From Lysobacter sp. GX 14042 (GTDB taxonomy: Bacteria > Pseudomonadota > Gammaproteobacteria > Xanthomonadales > Xanthomonadaceae), in the NCBI RefSeq assembly GCF_021390425.1, contig NZ_JAJUWY010000006.1, positions 62,001 to 126,000 on the forward strand: a DNA stretch of 64,000 nt. The letters run 5' to 3'. Positions 44,808 through 53,252 of this stretch are shown here, piece by piece. How positions within the stretch are numbered: the stretch's first letter is position 1; every line of letters begins with the position of its first letter. The translations under genes and the position numbers were made by a program. The notes beneath the pieces are model-generated. The model searched no databases, was not told the DNA's origin, and saw only the letters and a program-made list of their open reading frames with translations.

Positions 44808-45074
44808 ATGAAGAAATCGCGGTTCACCGAGACGCAGATCGTCGCCATTCTCAAGCAGGCCGGCGCCGGCGTGCCCGTCAAGGACATCTGCCGGCAAGCC
44901 GGCATCAGCGTGCCGACGTACTACAAGTGGAAGTCGAAGTACGGGGGCCTTGAGGCGTCCGAGCTGCGGCGGGTCAAGGAGCTGGAAGCCGAGAACAGCC
45001 GGCTCAAGCGGATGTACGCGGAGCTGGCACTGGACGCGGCCGCGATGAAGGACCTGATCGCAAAAAAACTGTAG
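44808..45074 (+). CDS. IS3-family transposase OrfA
   Basis: This 88-residue protein begins MKKSRFTETQIVAILKQAGAG with the helix-turn-helix of IS3-family OrfA proteins (ICRQAGISVPTYYKWKSKYG) and a leucine-zipper helix (LEAENSRLKRMYAELALDAAAM). It binds the IS ends. It ends A-K-K-L just after the A7 slippery run, where a -1 ribosomal shift would give the OrfAB transposase. A caggagg-type ribosome site precedes the ATG. Confidence 0.92.
   Translation: MKKSRFTETQIVAILKQAGAGVPVKDICRQAGISVPTYYKWKSKYGGLEASELRRVKELEAENSRLKRMYAELALDAAAMKDLIAKKL
45062..45068 (+). promoter_or_regulatory. A7 slippery sequence for -1 frameshifting
   Basis: Seven A residues (gcA AAA AAA C in the orfA frame) lie just before the orfA stop, and the -1 frame leads into orfB. 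This is the standard IS3-family signal for making the OrfAB transposase. Confidence 0.75.
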
Positions 45075-45097
45075 GGCCGGCGCGCAAGCGCGAGGCG

Positions 45098-45928
45098 GTG
45101 CGGTACCTGGTACAGGTGCACGCGCGGCCGGTGCCGGTGCGCCGGTCCTGTGCCTGGATAGGGCTCTCGGAGGCAGCCTGGTACCGCCCGCCGCTGGACT
45201 GGACGGTGCGCGACGGGGAGATCATCGCGGCCCTGTCGAAGCTGGTGCAGGACCGCCCCAGCCGAGGGTTCTGGAAGTGCCGCGCGTTCCTGCGCCGCAG
45301 CCATCCGGAATGGAACCACAAGCGGATCTATCGGGTGTACAAGGCCATGAAGCTCAACCTGCGGCGCGCTGCCCGGCGCCGGCTGCCCAAGCGCGAGCGC
45401 GTACCGCTCTACGTCCCGCGGCTGCCCGACACCGTCTGGTCGGCGGATTTCATGTCCGACGCGCTGGCGTGCGGGCGACGGTTCCGGACTTTCAACGTGG
45501 TCGACGACTTCAACCGCGAGGCGCTGCACATCGAGGTCGATACGTCGATCAACTCCGCCCGCCTGGTGCGCATTTTCGAGCAACTCAAACGCGACCATGG
45601 CTTGCCGCAGGTGCTGCGCACCGACAACGGTCCCGAGTTCCTGGGTGAGACCTTCATCCAGTGGGCCAAGGCCAACGCCATGGCCATCCAGTACATCCAG
45701 CCCGGCAAGCCGAACCAGAACGCCTACATCGAGCGCTTCAACCGGACGTTCCGCGAGGAGATCCTGGACCAGCACCTGTTCGCCCGGCTCGACGATGTGC
45801 GCGAAGCATCCTACTGGTGGATGCTCGAGTACAACGAGGAGCGTCCGCATGAATCGCTAGGGAACCTGACCCCTAGCGAATACCGTCACCAACGCGCCGG
45901 AGGTTCTACTTTTGAACTCTGTGCTTGA
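45098..45928 (+). CDS. IS3-family transposase OrfB (DDE)
   Basis: This 276-residue protein has the full integrase core: SADFMSDAL (first Asp), VLRTDNGPEF (second Asp) and NAYIERFNRTFREEIL (Glu), with the usual 35-residue spacing between second Asp and Glu. The upstream HTH_21-like part (SRGFWKCRAFLRR) and the C-terminal NEERPHESLGNLTPSEY are typical of IS407/ISL-like IS3 members. The frame is -1 relative to OrfA and is open back to the slippery run, so it is normally made as a fusion. It looks functional. Confidence 0.92.
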   Translation: MRYLVQVHARPVPVRRSCAWIGLSEAAWYRPPLDWTVRDGEIIAALSKLVQDRPSRGFWKCRAFLRRSHPEWNHKRIYRVYKAMKLNLRRAARRRLPKRERVPLYVPRLPDTVWSADFMSDALACGRRFRTFNVVDDFNREALHIEVDTSINSARLVRIFEQLKRDHGLPQVLRTDNGPEFLGETFIQWAKANAMAIQYIQPGKPNQNAYIERFNRTFREEILDQHLFARLDDVREASYWWMLEYNEERPHESLGNLTPSEYRHQRAGGSTFELCA

Positions 45929-45937
45929 CGGGGAAGC

Positions 45938-46225
45938 TTACGAACCCTTCCGCTTGCGACTCTCGTGGAACTTCCGGATCACCGCCGCAAGCTCGTCGTC
46001 TTCGGCGTAGAAGTAGGCCACCGGCTGACCAAGGACGTCCGCCAGGCGCTCCAGCGTCTGGAGGTCTGGCTGGTGGACGCCCGCTTCGTAACGGTTGATG
46101 CGGGTGCTTGCGACGAATTCGTCCAGCCCGGCCTCGATCCCCAGATTGCGCTGGGAAATGCCGAACGCCTCCCGCGCTTCGCGCAGGCGGCGACTGTAGA
46201 CCGGTAGCTGTTTCCTGCCAGGCAA
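45938..46225 (-). CDS. XRE-family regulator 1, 3' end within the IS terminus
   Basis: This 95-residue protein has a Cro/C1-type helix-turn-helix (REAREAFGISQRNLGIEAGL, ASTRINRYEAGVHQPD) and a C-terminal helix pair (TLERLADVLGQPVAYFYAED). It is a close paralogue of the gene at 46340, sharing RRLREAREA-GISQR and GVHQP. Its stop codon lies within the terminal repeat of the neighbouring IS, so the last residues (RKRKGS) may not be the natural end. Upstream lies the palindrome ctacgtttaacgtag, probably its own operator. It may act with its sister to regulate the lasso-peptide uptake genes. Confidence 0.85.
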   Translation of the reverse strand: MPGRKQLPVYSRRLREAREAFGISQRNLGIEAGLDEFVASTRINRYEAGVHQPDLQTLERLADVLGQPVAYFYAEDDELAAVIRKFHESRKRKGS

Positions 46226-46286
46226 GCGTCTTCACTTTCTGAAGTTCCCCGCAGGGGAGCTTCGGAAAGCGGGCGCGACTTGGATA

Positions 46287-46301
46287 CTACGTTTAACGTA
46301 G
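46287..46301. promoter_or_regulatory. Operator palindrome ctacgtttaacgtag upstream of XRE regulator 1
   Basis: Seven-base arms (ctacgtt and aacgtag) are exact reverse complements around one T. The same core, ctacgtt-a-aacgtag, is found within the palindrome at 46697-46721, so both are likely sites for the XRE paralogues. Confidence 0.7.
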
Positions 46302-46339
46302 ATGGCTTTCCCGATACGTTGCCAAGGGCATCCGGGGGC

Positions 46340-46612
46340 TCAGCGCTCCGGCCCGAACCTGGCAATCATTCGAGCCAGCGCATCGCTCTCCGCATAGAAG
46401 TACGCGAGCGGAAGTCCGAGCGCGTCAGCCAACCGCTGCTGGATGGGGAGGGCGGGTTGATGCACGCCCATCTCATAGCGATTGATCCGGGCACTCGCCA
46501 CGAACTCGTCGAGTCCGATCTTGATGCCCAGGATCCGCTGCGAAATGCCGCAGGCCTCCCGCGCCTCGCGTAGCCGGCGGGCGAACACAGGCAGCGGTCG
46601 TTTCCCAGTCAA
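46340..46612 (-). CDS. XRE-family regulator 2
   Basis: This 90-residue protein begins MTGKRPLPVFARRLREAREA and has the same Cro/C1-type helix-turn-helix as its neighbour (CGISQRILGIKIGL, SARINRYEMGVHQPA) plus the C-terminal LADALGLPLAYFYAES segment. The two genes and their leaders look like a tandem duplication, because both upstream regions also share ggggagcttcggaaag. The gene is divergent from the TonB receptor, and two palindromes lie between them, so it probably controls itself and the receptor/isopeptidase pair. Confidence 0.87.
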   Translation of the reverse strand: MTGKRPLPVFARRLREAREACGISQRILGIKIGLDEFVASARINRYEMGVHQPALPIQQRLADALGLPLAYFYAESDALARMIARFGPER

Positions 46613-46670
46613 TCGTGCGCCATCCCCAAGTGGTTCGTTGGGGAGCTTCGGAAAGACCGCTTGACTCCGA

Positions 46671-46689
46671 CACTACGGATTACGTAGTG
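46671..46689. promoter_or_regulatory. Operator-like palindrome cactacg-n5-cgtagtg
   Basis: Arms cactacg and cgtagtg are exact reverse complements around gatta. The arms share the actacg/cgtagt core with the other palindromes here. It lies in the divergent region between XRE regulator 2 and the TonB receptor. Confidence 0.65.
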
Positions 46690-46696
46690 TCTGGAT

Positions 46697-46721
46697 CACT
46701 GCTACGTTAAACGTAGCAGTG
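46697..46721. promoter_or_regulatory. Perfect 25-bp operator palindrome upstream of the TonB receptor
   Basis: Twelve-base arms (cactgctacgtt and aacgtagcagtg) mirror each other exactly around a single A. It contains the same ctacgtt/aacgtag core as the 46287 site and is the strongest of the three palindromes. The spacing between centres here (46680 and 46709) is about 29 bp. Confidence 0.75.
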
Positions 46722-46832
46722 GGGCGACTTGGGACCGGGTTTTTCGAAGCACAGCGACCGCTGCTACGCGGTCGCGCTGCATGCCTCGCCAACGGACTCC
46801 AGGTCTGGCCAATCACCAACCGGAGATGCTGC

Positions 46833-49358
46833 ATGTCGAACGACAAGGACTTTGTTGTGAGTGGCTTGGGCCAAGAGATGCGTGGCCACTTGGAAGCTGC
46901 TGGCCGCGAGACTGCGGGTGGCTGGCGCATGCGGCAGAAATCGTTTGGGTCGCGCGGCACGAGAAGTGGCATGGCTCGCAGTCTTCTTGCGGTCGCTGTC
47001 GCCGCATCGTTGCTCCCGCAACACGCCGCACTGGCGCAGGAGCCATCCTCATCCGTGGAGGCACGCGGCGCAGATGCGTCGGCTGAGGCCACCATGGTCA
47101 CCGAGCCCGACACTACTGCGACCGAACTCGAAACCATCCAGGTCACCGGTACCCGCATCAAGGGTGGCTCGGTTCCGTCGCCGCTCATCGCGATCGGCGT
47201 GGAGCAGATCCGGGAGGAGGGCTTCGCCGACCTTGGCGAGGTGATCCGGAGCATTCCCCAGAACTTCTCGGGCGGGCAGAACCCCGGCGTGGCCGGCGGC
47301 GCGACCGCCGGGGCAGGGGGGCTCGCCAACCAGAACGTCACCGGCGGGTCGTCACTGAACCTGCGCGGGGCAGGCCCGGATGCGACGCTGACGCTGCTCA
47401 ACGGACGCCGGCTGTCGTACGGCGGGTTCGTGCAGGGCGTCGATATCAGCGCGATTCCTGTCGAGGCGGTGGAACGGATCGAGATCGTCGCCGACGGTGC
47501 GTCCGCGATCTATGGGTCCGATGCAGTTGGAGGCGTGGGCAACGTCATTCTGCAGCGCGACTACGACGGTGTCAGGCTCGGCACGCGCTACGGCGGCGCG
47601 ACAGGCGGTGGGGCGGACACACGCGAGTACACGATGACAGCGGGGACGACGTGGCAGGGCGGCGGAGTGATCTCCACGTTCAAGGATGTGTCGGTGGATC
47701 CGGTGTTCGCGCGGCAGCGGGAGTACACCCGCTACATGTCCGACCGCTCCACGCTGTGGCCGGGGAGCGGGTTGCAGAGTGGTCTGGCAAGCGCGCACCA
47801 GGCGATTGGGGGTTCCGTCGAGTTGCGCCTGGATGCTCTGAAAACCAAGCGCAACCAGACCCTCTATCCATACAACACCGATGCCCTGCCGTACTACAAC
47901 GTGCTGACGCCCAAGTCCACGGTGACCCTGGTCTCCCCCGTCGTCGAAGTGGCGTTGCGGAACGACTGGACGCTGCAGCTTGGCGGGGCCGTGGGAGAGG
48001 ATCGGCTCGTCAACCGCCACGCACGAGTGGACCTTGGGACGGGCGCGCTGACCCAGATGCTCAACGATTGCTTCTGCAACGAGATCCTTACCTACGACGT
48101 CGGGGCGGAGGGGCCGGTGTTCTCCCTGCCTGGCGGCGACACGCGCCTTGCCGTGGGTGCCGGGTACCGGCGGAACGATTTTGCGCAGCACAACTATCTG
48201 GCTGGAGTGAGCGCCGTGGAGGGGAGCGAGGCCAGCCGCTTTGCTTATGCCGAAATCAACCTGCCGATCCTGGGGCGGGAGCCAGGGTCCTCCGGAGCAC
48301 GGCTGGAACTCAGCCTGGCTGCGCGCAAGGAGGATTACGACAGTTTCGGCAGCATGACGACACCCAAGGCAGGCCTGATTTACGGCCCGAGCCCGGACTT
48401 CACGATCAAGGGCTCCTGGGGAAGGTCGTTCAAAGCGCCAACGCTGTTCCAGCGCTTCTGGACGCGGCAGACGATCCTTGACCCGGCCACCTACTACGGC
48501 GGTGTTGGCTATCCCGACGACGCAACCGTGCTGTCCCTGGGGGGTGGAAACCCGGACCTTGGCGCGGAGCGGGCGACGACCTGGAGCGCCTCGCTGGCGA
48601 TCCATCCGGAGGCCATCCCCGGATTGGAAGCGGAGCTGACCTGGTTCGATATCGACTACACCGATCGCGTCGTCCAGCCCATGGCCAACTACAGCCAGTC
48701 GCTGGGCGACCCGCGGTACGACCGGTTCATCACGTATTCGCCGACTCAGGAGGAGCTCGAGCAGGCCTTGGCCCAAGCCGACCTGTTCTACAACCGAACC
48801 GGCGAGCCGTTTGATCCGGGGAGGGTGGTGGCGATCCGGTACGGGCAGTTCACCAACGTTGCGCGCCAGCGGATCCATGGCCTGGACGTGTCCGCGTCGT
48901 ACCGGATGGACATGGGGCCTGGACGGCTTTCGCTCCGCGGATCAGCGAGCTGGCTCGACAGCTCGCAACAGCCGTCACCGGCCGAGGACGCGTACGACCT
49001 CGCAGGCATGCTGTACAGCCCTGCGGAGGTCAACGGACGAGTTGGGGCGGTGTGGTCGCAGGGCGGATTCAGTGCCTCCGGCTTCCTCAACTACACCAGT
49101 GGTGTAACGAATGCGTTGGTGCCAGGGCGTACGGAGAAGACCTCGTCGTTCACCACGCTGGACGCAACGCTGCTGTACGCCACAGGACCGGGGGAGGGCG
49201 CATGGTCGGACGTGGAAGTGTCGCTTGCCGCGCAGAACCTGCTTGACCGGGACCCGCCGTTCCACACGCCAAGCGCACTCGACCACCCTCCTTACGACTC
49301 CACCAATTACTCCGGCATGGGCCGGTTCGTGAGCGTCTCGATATCGAAGCACTTCTGA
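46833..49358 (+). CDS. TonB-dependent receptor of the lasso-peptide cluster
   Basis: This protein of about 841 residues has a long N-terminal lead then a signal-type segment (MARSLLAVAVAASLLPQHAALAQ) from about residue 48, a TonB-box-like ETIQVTGTRI, a plug domain (SSLNLRGAGPDATLTLLNGRR, RIEIVADGASAIYGSDAVGGV) and a barrel ending in Phe (VSVSISKHF). I set the start at ATG 46833, with ggag upstream; the ATG at the signal segment (46974) is also possible. In proteobacterial lasso clusters such receptors import the lasso peptide for cleavage by the adjacent isopeptidase, and the next gene is one. Control by the XRE palindromes upstream is likely. Confidence 0.9.
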   Translation: MSNDKDFVVSGLGQEMRGHLEAAGRETAGGWRMRQKSFGSRGTRSGMARSLLAVAVAASLLPQHAALAQEPSSSVEARGADASAEATMVTEPDTTATELETIQVTGTRIKGGSVPSPLIAIGVEQIREEGFADLGEVIRSIPQNFSGGQNPGVAGGATAGAGGLANQNVTGGSSLNLRGAGPDATLTLLNGRRLSYGGFVQGVDISAIPVEAVERIEIVADGASAIYGSDAVGGVGNVILQRDYDGVRLGTRYGGATGGGADTREYTMTAGTTWQGGGVISTFKDVSVDPVFARQREYTRYMSDRSTLWPGSGLQSGLASAHQAIGGSVELRLDALKTKRNQTLYPYNTDALPYYNVLTPKSTVTLVSPVVEVALRNDWTLQLGGAVGEDRLVNRHARVDLGTGALTQMLNDCFCNEILTYDVGAEGPVFSLPGGDTRLAVGAGYRRNDFAQHNYLAGVSAVEGSEASRFAYAEINLPILGREPGSSGARLELSLAARKEDYDSFGSMTTPKAGLIYGPSPDFTIKGSWGRSFKAPTLFQRFWTRQTILDPATYYGGVGYPDDATVLSLGGGNPDLGAERATTWSASLAIHPEAIPGLEAELTWFDIDYTDRVVQPMANYSQSLGDPRYDRFITYSPTQEELEQALAQADLFYNRTGEPFDPGRVVAIRYGQFTNVARQRIHGLDVSASYRMDMGPGRLSLRGSASWLDSSQQPSPAEDAYDLAGMLYSPAEVNGRVGAVWSQGGFSASGFLNYTSGVTNALVPGRTEKTSSFTTLDATLLYATGPGEGAWSDVEVSLAAQNLLDRDPPFHTPSALDHPPYDSTNYSGMGRFVSVSISKHF

Positions 49359-49422
49359 GGTGCCTGGCCCCGCAGGGGGTGCAAGCAAGAGCGTGCTGAC
49401 CGGATGGAGGAGAGGTGGAGCG

Positions 49423-51531
49423 ATGGACGCAGTACGGCGGCGAGTGAAAGTCTTGGTGGCGAGCGCAGGGATGGTGGTCTGGATGATCTCGAGCTCTGCA
49501 GGTGCGCAGGCCATCTCTCCCACGCGGCTCGTGGAGATGGCGGACCTGTCGTCGCCCGTGATCTCGCCAGACGGGCGCCGGGTTGCGTTCCGTGTGGAGA
49601 GCGCATCTGTTGCCCGCAATGCCTACGAGTCGGTCTGGTACGTCCAGGACCTGGACGGCGGCGTGCCTCCTCGCAAGGTCGGCGACGGCGGTGTTCCGCT
49701 CCGGGACTCGGCCGGAGTCACTTTGCCGGCGACGGTGCATTGGTCGCCCGATGGGCGATATGTCTACTACATGGCGATGCTTGGGAGCAGGGTGGACATC
49801 TGGAGGGCGGCTGCGGATGGTTCTGGCGCCGAGCCACTTACGTTCGACCCGGCCGATGTCCGTGACTTCGCGCTGGCCGAGGACGGGAGAACGTTGAAAT
49901 ACAGTGTCGGCGCCACCCACGAGGAGGTGGTCCGGGCAGAGCAGGCCGAGTACGAGCGCGGGATCAGGGTCGACGAAAGCGTGCCGGTTGGTGCTCCCTT
50001 GTTCCGCTCCAGCCTGGTCACGGGCCGAGCGGCGACGCAGCGATACACGGGTGCATGGTTCGCGCGTGGTCCGCTTCTTGCTCATGTACCGGATCGCTGG
50101 CGGGAACTCGACCTGGAGTCCGGAACGTCCCGGGAAGTGGAGCCGCCGAGGGAACCACCCAGCCCGGGGAGCCTGGATCTTCCGGACGGAATGCCAGCGC
50201 CTTCGCGGGTCGAGGAGCATCTGCCGACGGGGCGCATCGCGTTGGTGACGCCGCTTGCGCGGGAAGACGGCGCCGGTCCGCAGGATGCGGGCCGCCTGTC
50301 CGTGCTGATCCGTTCGCCGACAGGGCGCCTAGTCGAATGCCAAGCGGAGGCTTGCGTCGGAAAGTGGATCACCGGTACCAGCTGGCTTCCCGACGGCCAA
50401 GAACTGCTCTTCACCGTCACGAGCCGGAAGGACGGGCTCGCGCAATCCATCTTCCGATGGAACATCGCGACCCGCCAAGTGCATCTGGTGATGCAGTCGA
50501 CCGGGTTGGTCAACGGTGGTCGGAACCATCGCAGCGACTGCGGTGTGTCCGCCAAGGTGCTGGCCTGCGTCGTGGCGAGGGCTGACCATCCGCCGCGGCT
50601 GGAGAAAATAGACGTACGGACAGGGCGGAACACGGTGTTGTTCGATCCAAACGCCGCGTTGGCGGCTGACTTTTCCAAAGCCGTGTCGGTCCGCCTGCTC
50701 CAGTGGAGCGACAACAAAGGGACTGCGTACTCGGGCCAGCTGTTCATCGGAAGGGCCCGCGGTGCGACGAAGCAGCCGCTGTTCATCACCTACTATTTCT
50801 GTCCGGGATTTCTGCGGGGCGGGCTTGGCGATGAATGGCCACTTGCATCCCTTGCCGAGCGCGGAATCCTGGCCCTGTGCATCAATGCACCCCCGTATCA
50901 GCCGGACCCCGTCGGCAGGTACAACCAGGGCCTGGAGGCGATCACCCGGATTGTCGACGAGTTGGCGGCCGAGGGATTGGTGGATTCCTCAAGGGTTGGC
51001 ATGGGGGGATTGAGCTTCGGAAGCGAGATGGCCCTGTGGGCTGCCGTAGAGACGGATCTCCTTGCAGCGGTGTCGGTGACATCACCCTCGGCGTCGCCGT
51101 TGTACGCCTTGATGGGCAGCCTGAAAGGCGACGTCTTTTCCGCCAGCTTCCGCAGAGGGTGGGGCTTGGGCTCAGTGGATGAAACGCCCGAGCAGTGGAA
51201 GCGCGTGTCACCGGCCTTCAACGTCGAGCGGATCCAGGCGCCGGTGTTGTTCCAGATGCCGGAGGAGGAGTACCTGTACGGACTCGATTACATCGTCCCG
51301 TTGATCAAGGCGGGCAGGGCGGACCTGTACGTGTTCCCCGACGAGCCACACCAGAAGTTCCAGCCACGACACAAGGTGGCGGCGTACGAGCGGAACATCG
51401 ACTGGTTCCGGTTCTGGCTGCAGGGGTTCGAGGACCAGTCCGCCAGGAAGGCAGGCCAGTACAGGCACTGGCGGGAGTTGACGGGCGATTCCGTACGGCA
51501 CGCCAGTGCAGGAGAGCAAGGCGGGCCCTAG
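49423..51531 (+). CDS. Lasso peptide isopeptidase (S9 family, AtxE-like)
   Basis: This 702-residue protein has a signal peptide (MDAVRRRVKVLVASAGMVVW, Ala-Gln-Ala near residue 30), so it acts in the periplasm. It continues with a beta-propeller-like domain (VISPDGRRVAF, WSPDGRYVYYM) and an alpha/beta hydrolase domain. The nucleophile is Ser531 in GLSFGSE, the acid is probably Glu614 in QMPEEEY, and His643 is in DEPHQKF. AtxE2 is known for a Ser-Glu-His triad, and the Ser-to-Glu spacing of 83 residues is the same as I recall for that enzyme. It opens the macrolactam of a lasso peptide. The start at 49423 has ggaggagaggtggag upstream. Confidence 0.9.
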   Translation: MDAVRRRVKVLVASAGMVVWMISSSAGAQAISPTRLVEMADLSSPVISPDGRRVAFRVESASVARNAYESVWYVQDLDGGVPPRKVGDGGVPLRDSAGVTLPATVHWSPDGRYVYYMAMLGSRVDIWRAAADGSGAEPLTFDPADVRDFALAEDGRTLKYSVGATHEEVVRAEQAEYERGIRVDESVPVGAPLFRSSLVTGRAATQRYTGAWFARGPLLAHVPDRWRELDLESGTSREVEPPREPPSPGSLDLPDGMPAPSRVEEHLPTGRIALVTPLAREDGAGPQDAGRLSVLIRSPTGRLVECQAEACVGKWITGTSWLPDGQELLFTVTSRKDGLAQSIFRWNIATRQVHLVMQSTGLVNGGRNHRSDCGVSAKVLACVVARADHPPRLEKIDVRTGRNTVLFDPNAALAADFSKAVSVRLLQWSDNKGTAYSGQLFIGRARGATKQPLFITYYFCPGFLRGGLGDEWPLASLAERGILALCINAPPYQPDPVGRYNQGLEAITRIVDELAAEGLVDSSRVGMGGLSFGSEMALWAAVETDLLAAVSVTSPSASPLYALMGSLKGDVFSASFRRGWGLGSVDETPEQWKRVSPAFNVERIQAPVLFQMPEEEYLYGLDYIVPLIKAGRADLYVFPDEPHQKFQPRHKVAAYERNIDWFRFWLQGFEDQSARKAGQYRHWRELTGDSVRHASAGEQGGP

Positions 51532-53252
51532 CCTTGATGGCGCACCCAGCTCTCAACCGTGCAGAGGGTGAACGTCCGCATGAACGACTCATCCCGCGGC
51601 GCCGGAGGGCGGGAGAAGAACACCTCGAGCGCCTCAGGGTCGATCAGTCCACGGGCGCGGAGTTCACCACCAAGCAGGAAGTCCCGTATTTCGCTCCTGT
51701 TGCGCTGGTAAACCGCACCGCAGTATTGGGTGAAGCTGCCTTTGCTGCGCCGGTTGATGACCTCGGCTGGCAGGACATCCGAGAAGGCGGTCCTGGCGAT
51801 GGAGCGGTCGCGTCCTCCCTTGATCCACATCCACGAGGGAACCCTCAGGCAGGTTTCGACAACAGGTTGGGAGAGTAGCGGCAGCCGGAGCCGATACTCC
51901 ATGGCGCGGAACACTCCTTCCTTCAACAACTGCGTTCCCGCGAGGTCGAATACACGCTCTCTGTCTCCCGGCAGCGCGTGGTCTGGAGCGTCGAACCAAG
52001 GGTGGGGATCGGGAAGATCCACTCTTGCCTCCAGCGAGACAAGGGTGTGGTCTGCCCGGCAGGGGGGCCTCGGTGGCCCAGCCAGCTTCTTCAGCGTCAA
52101 ACGGGCGGCCTTCCACAGCGTGCACTGGTACAGATCGGACAAGTCCCGGATGGCAGTCAGGCAGGCCCTGGAACCAAGCGCCCTGAATGCATCCGCGGCA
52201 GGTGAGGCGTTATGCAGATAGCAGAACACCGTGTCGCCTCCGCCACCCGAGTAGAAGCTTGTGAAGCTCTCCCGCTCGGCGAAGCTCATCGCGACCTGGT
52301 CTGCCGTGTATTGCAGCGGAGCTACGCCAGGGTTGGTCGCCCAGGGCGGAGGAGGGGCATCAATGCGGGCGTCCTCAACGCGCAGGGGCGCCGCATGGAG
52401 TGCGGTCCCGAGGAGGTTTGCCACCGGGCCGGCGTACTGTCTTTCGTCAGCCCCGGGTACCCCCGGTACGAAAGTGACGCATCCAACGCGGGCTTCCGAG
52501 TCGCGAAGGCATGCCGTGACGATCGAAGAGTCCAGTCCCCCGGATAGCTCCACGAGGACGGCCTCATCCACTTTACCCAGGCTGCCTACGACCGTCGCGA
52601 CCGCATCGCGTACGTGCGCAGCAGCTTCGTCAGCGTTGGAAATGCGGGTAGCCGCGTCGATGAATGTCCACGGGCTCCAGGCGATCTCATCGGAAGCCTC
52701 CGATCCTTGTACACGTAGTGCGCATCCCGGCAGCAGCTCGCGTATGCCTGCCAGGGCGGTTCGCGCGGTTTTCAGATAGGGGTACGCCAGGTAGTGGGCC
52801 ACGGACTCCCAGTCAATCTGCCGTGTGTACAGGCCAAGGCTGATGGCTAGGCTGATGTCCGATGTGACAAAGCGCGTGGCTGTTCCGCTCGAGTAGACGC
52901 AGGGGACCCCTCCTGAAGGATCACGGGTCACCACGACCGTCCCGGGGGACTCCCGCTGGACGAGGATGTACTCACCCCAGCATTGCTCAAGGACGAAAGC
53001 TCTCACTTCGTCCGGCGAGGCACCCGTCCGGATCTGGTTGGGGTGGGCGACCGCTGTGCCGTCCCGCAGGAAGAGGTGGCCGACGACGGCTCCGCCGCAG
53101 GGCATTTCAATGATGGGGGTGCCGCATGGCGCGAACAGGCGGATCGATCCGTTACGAAAGGCTTCCGAGAGTCCCAACGTGCCAGCCGCACCGATGTCGG
53201 AGGAGTGGCTTGCCGCAGGGTGCTCCAGAATTGCGACGTAGCGGCAGCTCAT
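51528..53252 (-). CDS. Lasso peptide cyclase C (asparagine-synthetase-like)
   Basis: This 574-residue protein resembles class B asparagine synthetases but lacks the catalytic N-terminal Cys of a glutaminase. The N-terminal domain (residues about 1-190) is the remnant glutaminase fold, and the PP-loop SGGLDSS at 237-243 marks the ATP pyrophosphatase domain that adenylates the side-chain carboxylate. The enzyme joins the core N-terminus to Glu8 to form the macrolactam ring. It starts one base after the B stop (taa then atg), so B and C are cotranslated. Its 3' end overlaps the isopeptidase by four bases on the other strand. Confidence 0.92.
   Translation of the reverse strand: MSCRYVAILEHPAASHSSDIGAAGTLGLSEAFRNGSIRLFAPCGTPIIEMPCGGAVVGHLFLRDGTAVAHPNQIRTGASPDEVRAFVLEQCWGEYILVQRESPGTVVVTRDPSGGVPCVYSSGTATRFVTSDISLAISLGLYTRQIDWESVAHYLAYPYLKTARTALAGIRELLPGCALRVQGSEASDEIAWSPWTFIDAATRISNADEAAAHVRDAVATVVGSLGKVDEAVLVELSGGLDSSIVTACLRDSEARVGCVTFVPGVPGADERQYAGPVANLLGTALHAAPLRVEDARIDAPPPPWATNPGVAPLQYTADQVAMSFAERESFTSFYSGGGGDTVFCYLHNASPAADAFRALGSRACLTAIRDLSDLYQCTLWKAARLTLKKLAGPPRPPCRADHTLVSLEARVDLPDPHPWFDAPDHALPGDRERVFDLAGTQLLKEGVFRAMEYRLRLPLLSQPVVETCLRVPSWMWIKGGRDRSIARTAFSDVLPAEVINRRSKGSFTQYCGAVYQRNRSEIRDFLLGGELRARGLIDPEALEVFFSRPPAPRDESFMRTFTLCTVESWVRHQG

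Larger units (their letters stand above)
44738..45942 (+). mobile_element. IS3-family insertion sequence, apparently intact
   Basis: Perfect 13-bp inverted ends (cgtaagcttcccc at 44738-44750 and ggggaagcttacg at 45930-45942) enclose orfA (44808-45074) and orfB (45098-45928), with a slippery A7 run at 45062-45068 that allows a -1 shift between them. A 212-bp deleted relative lies at 20788-20999. No target duplication is visible outside the ends. Confidence 0.9.
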
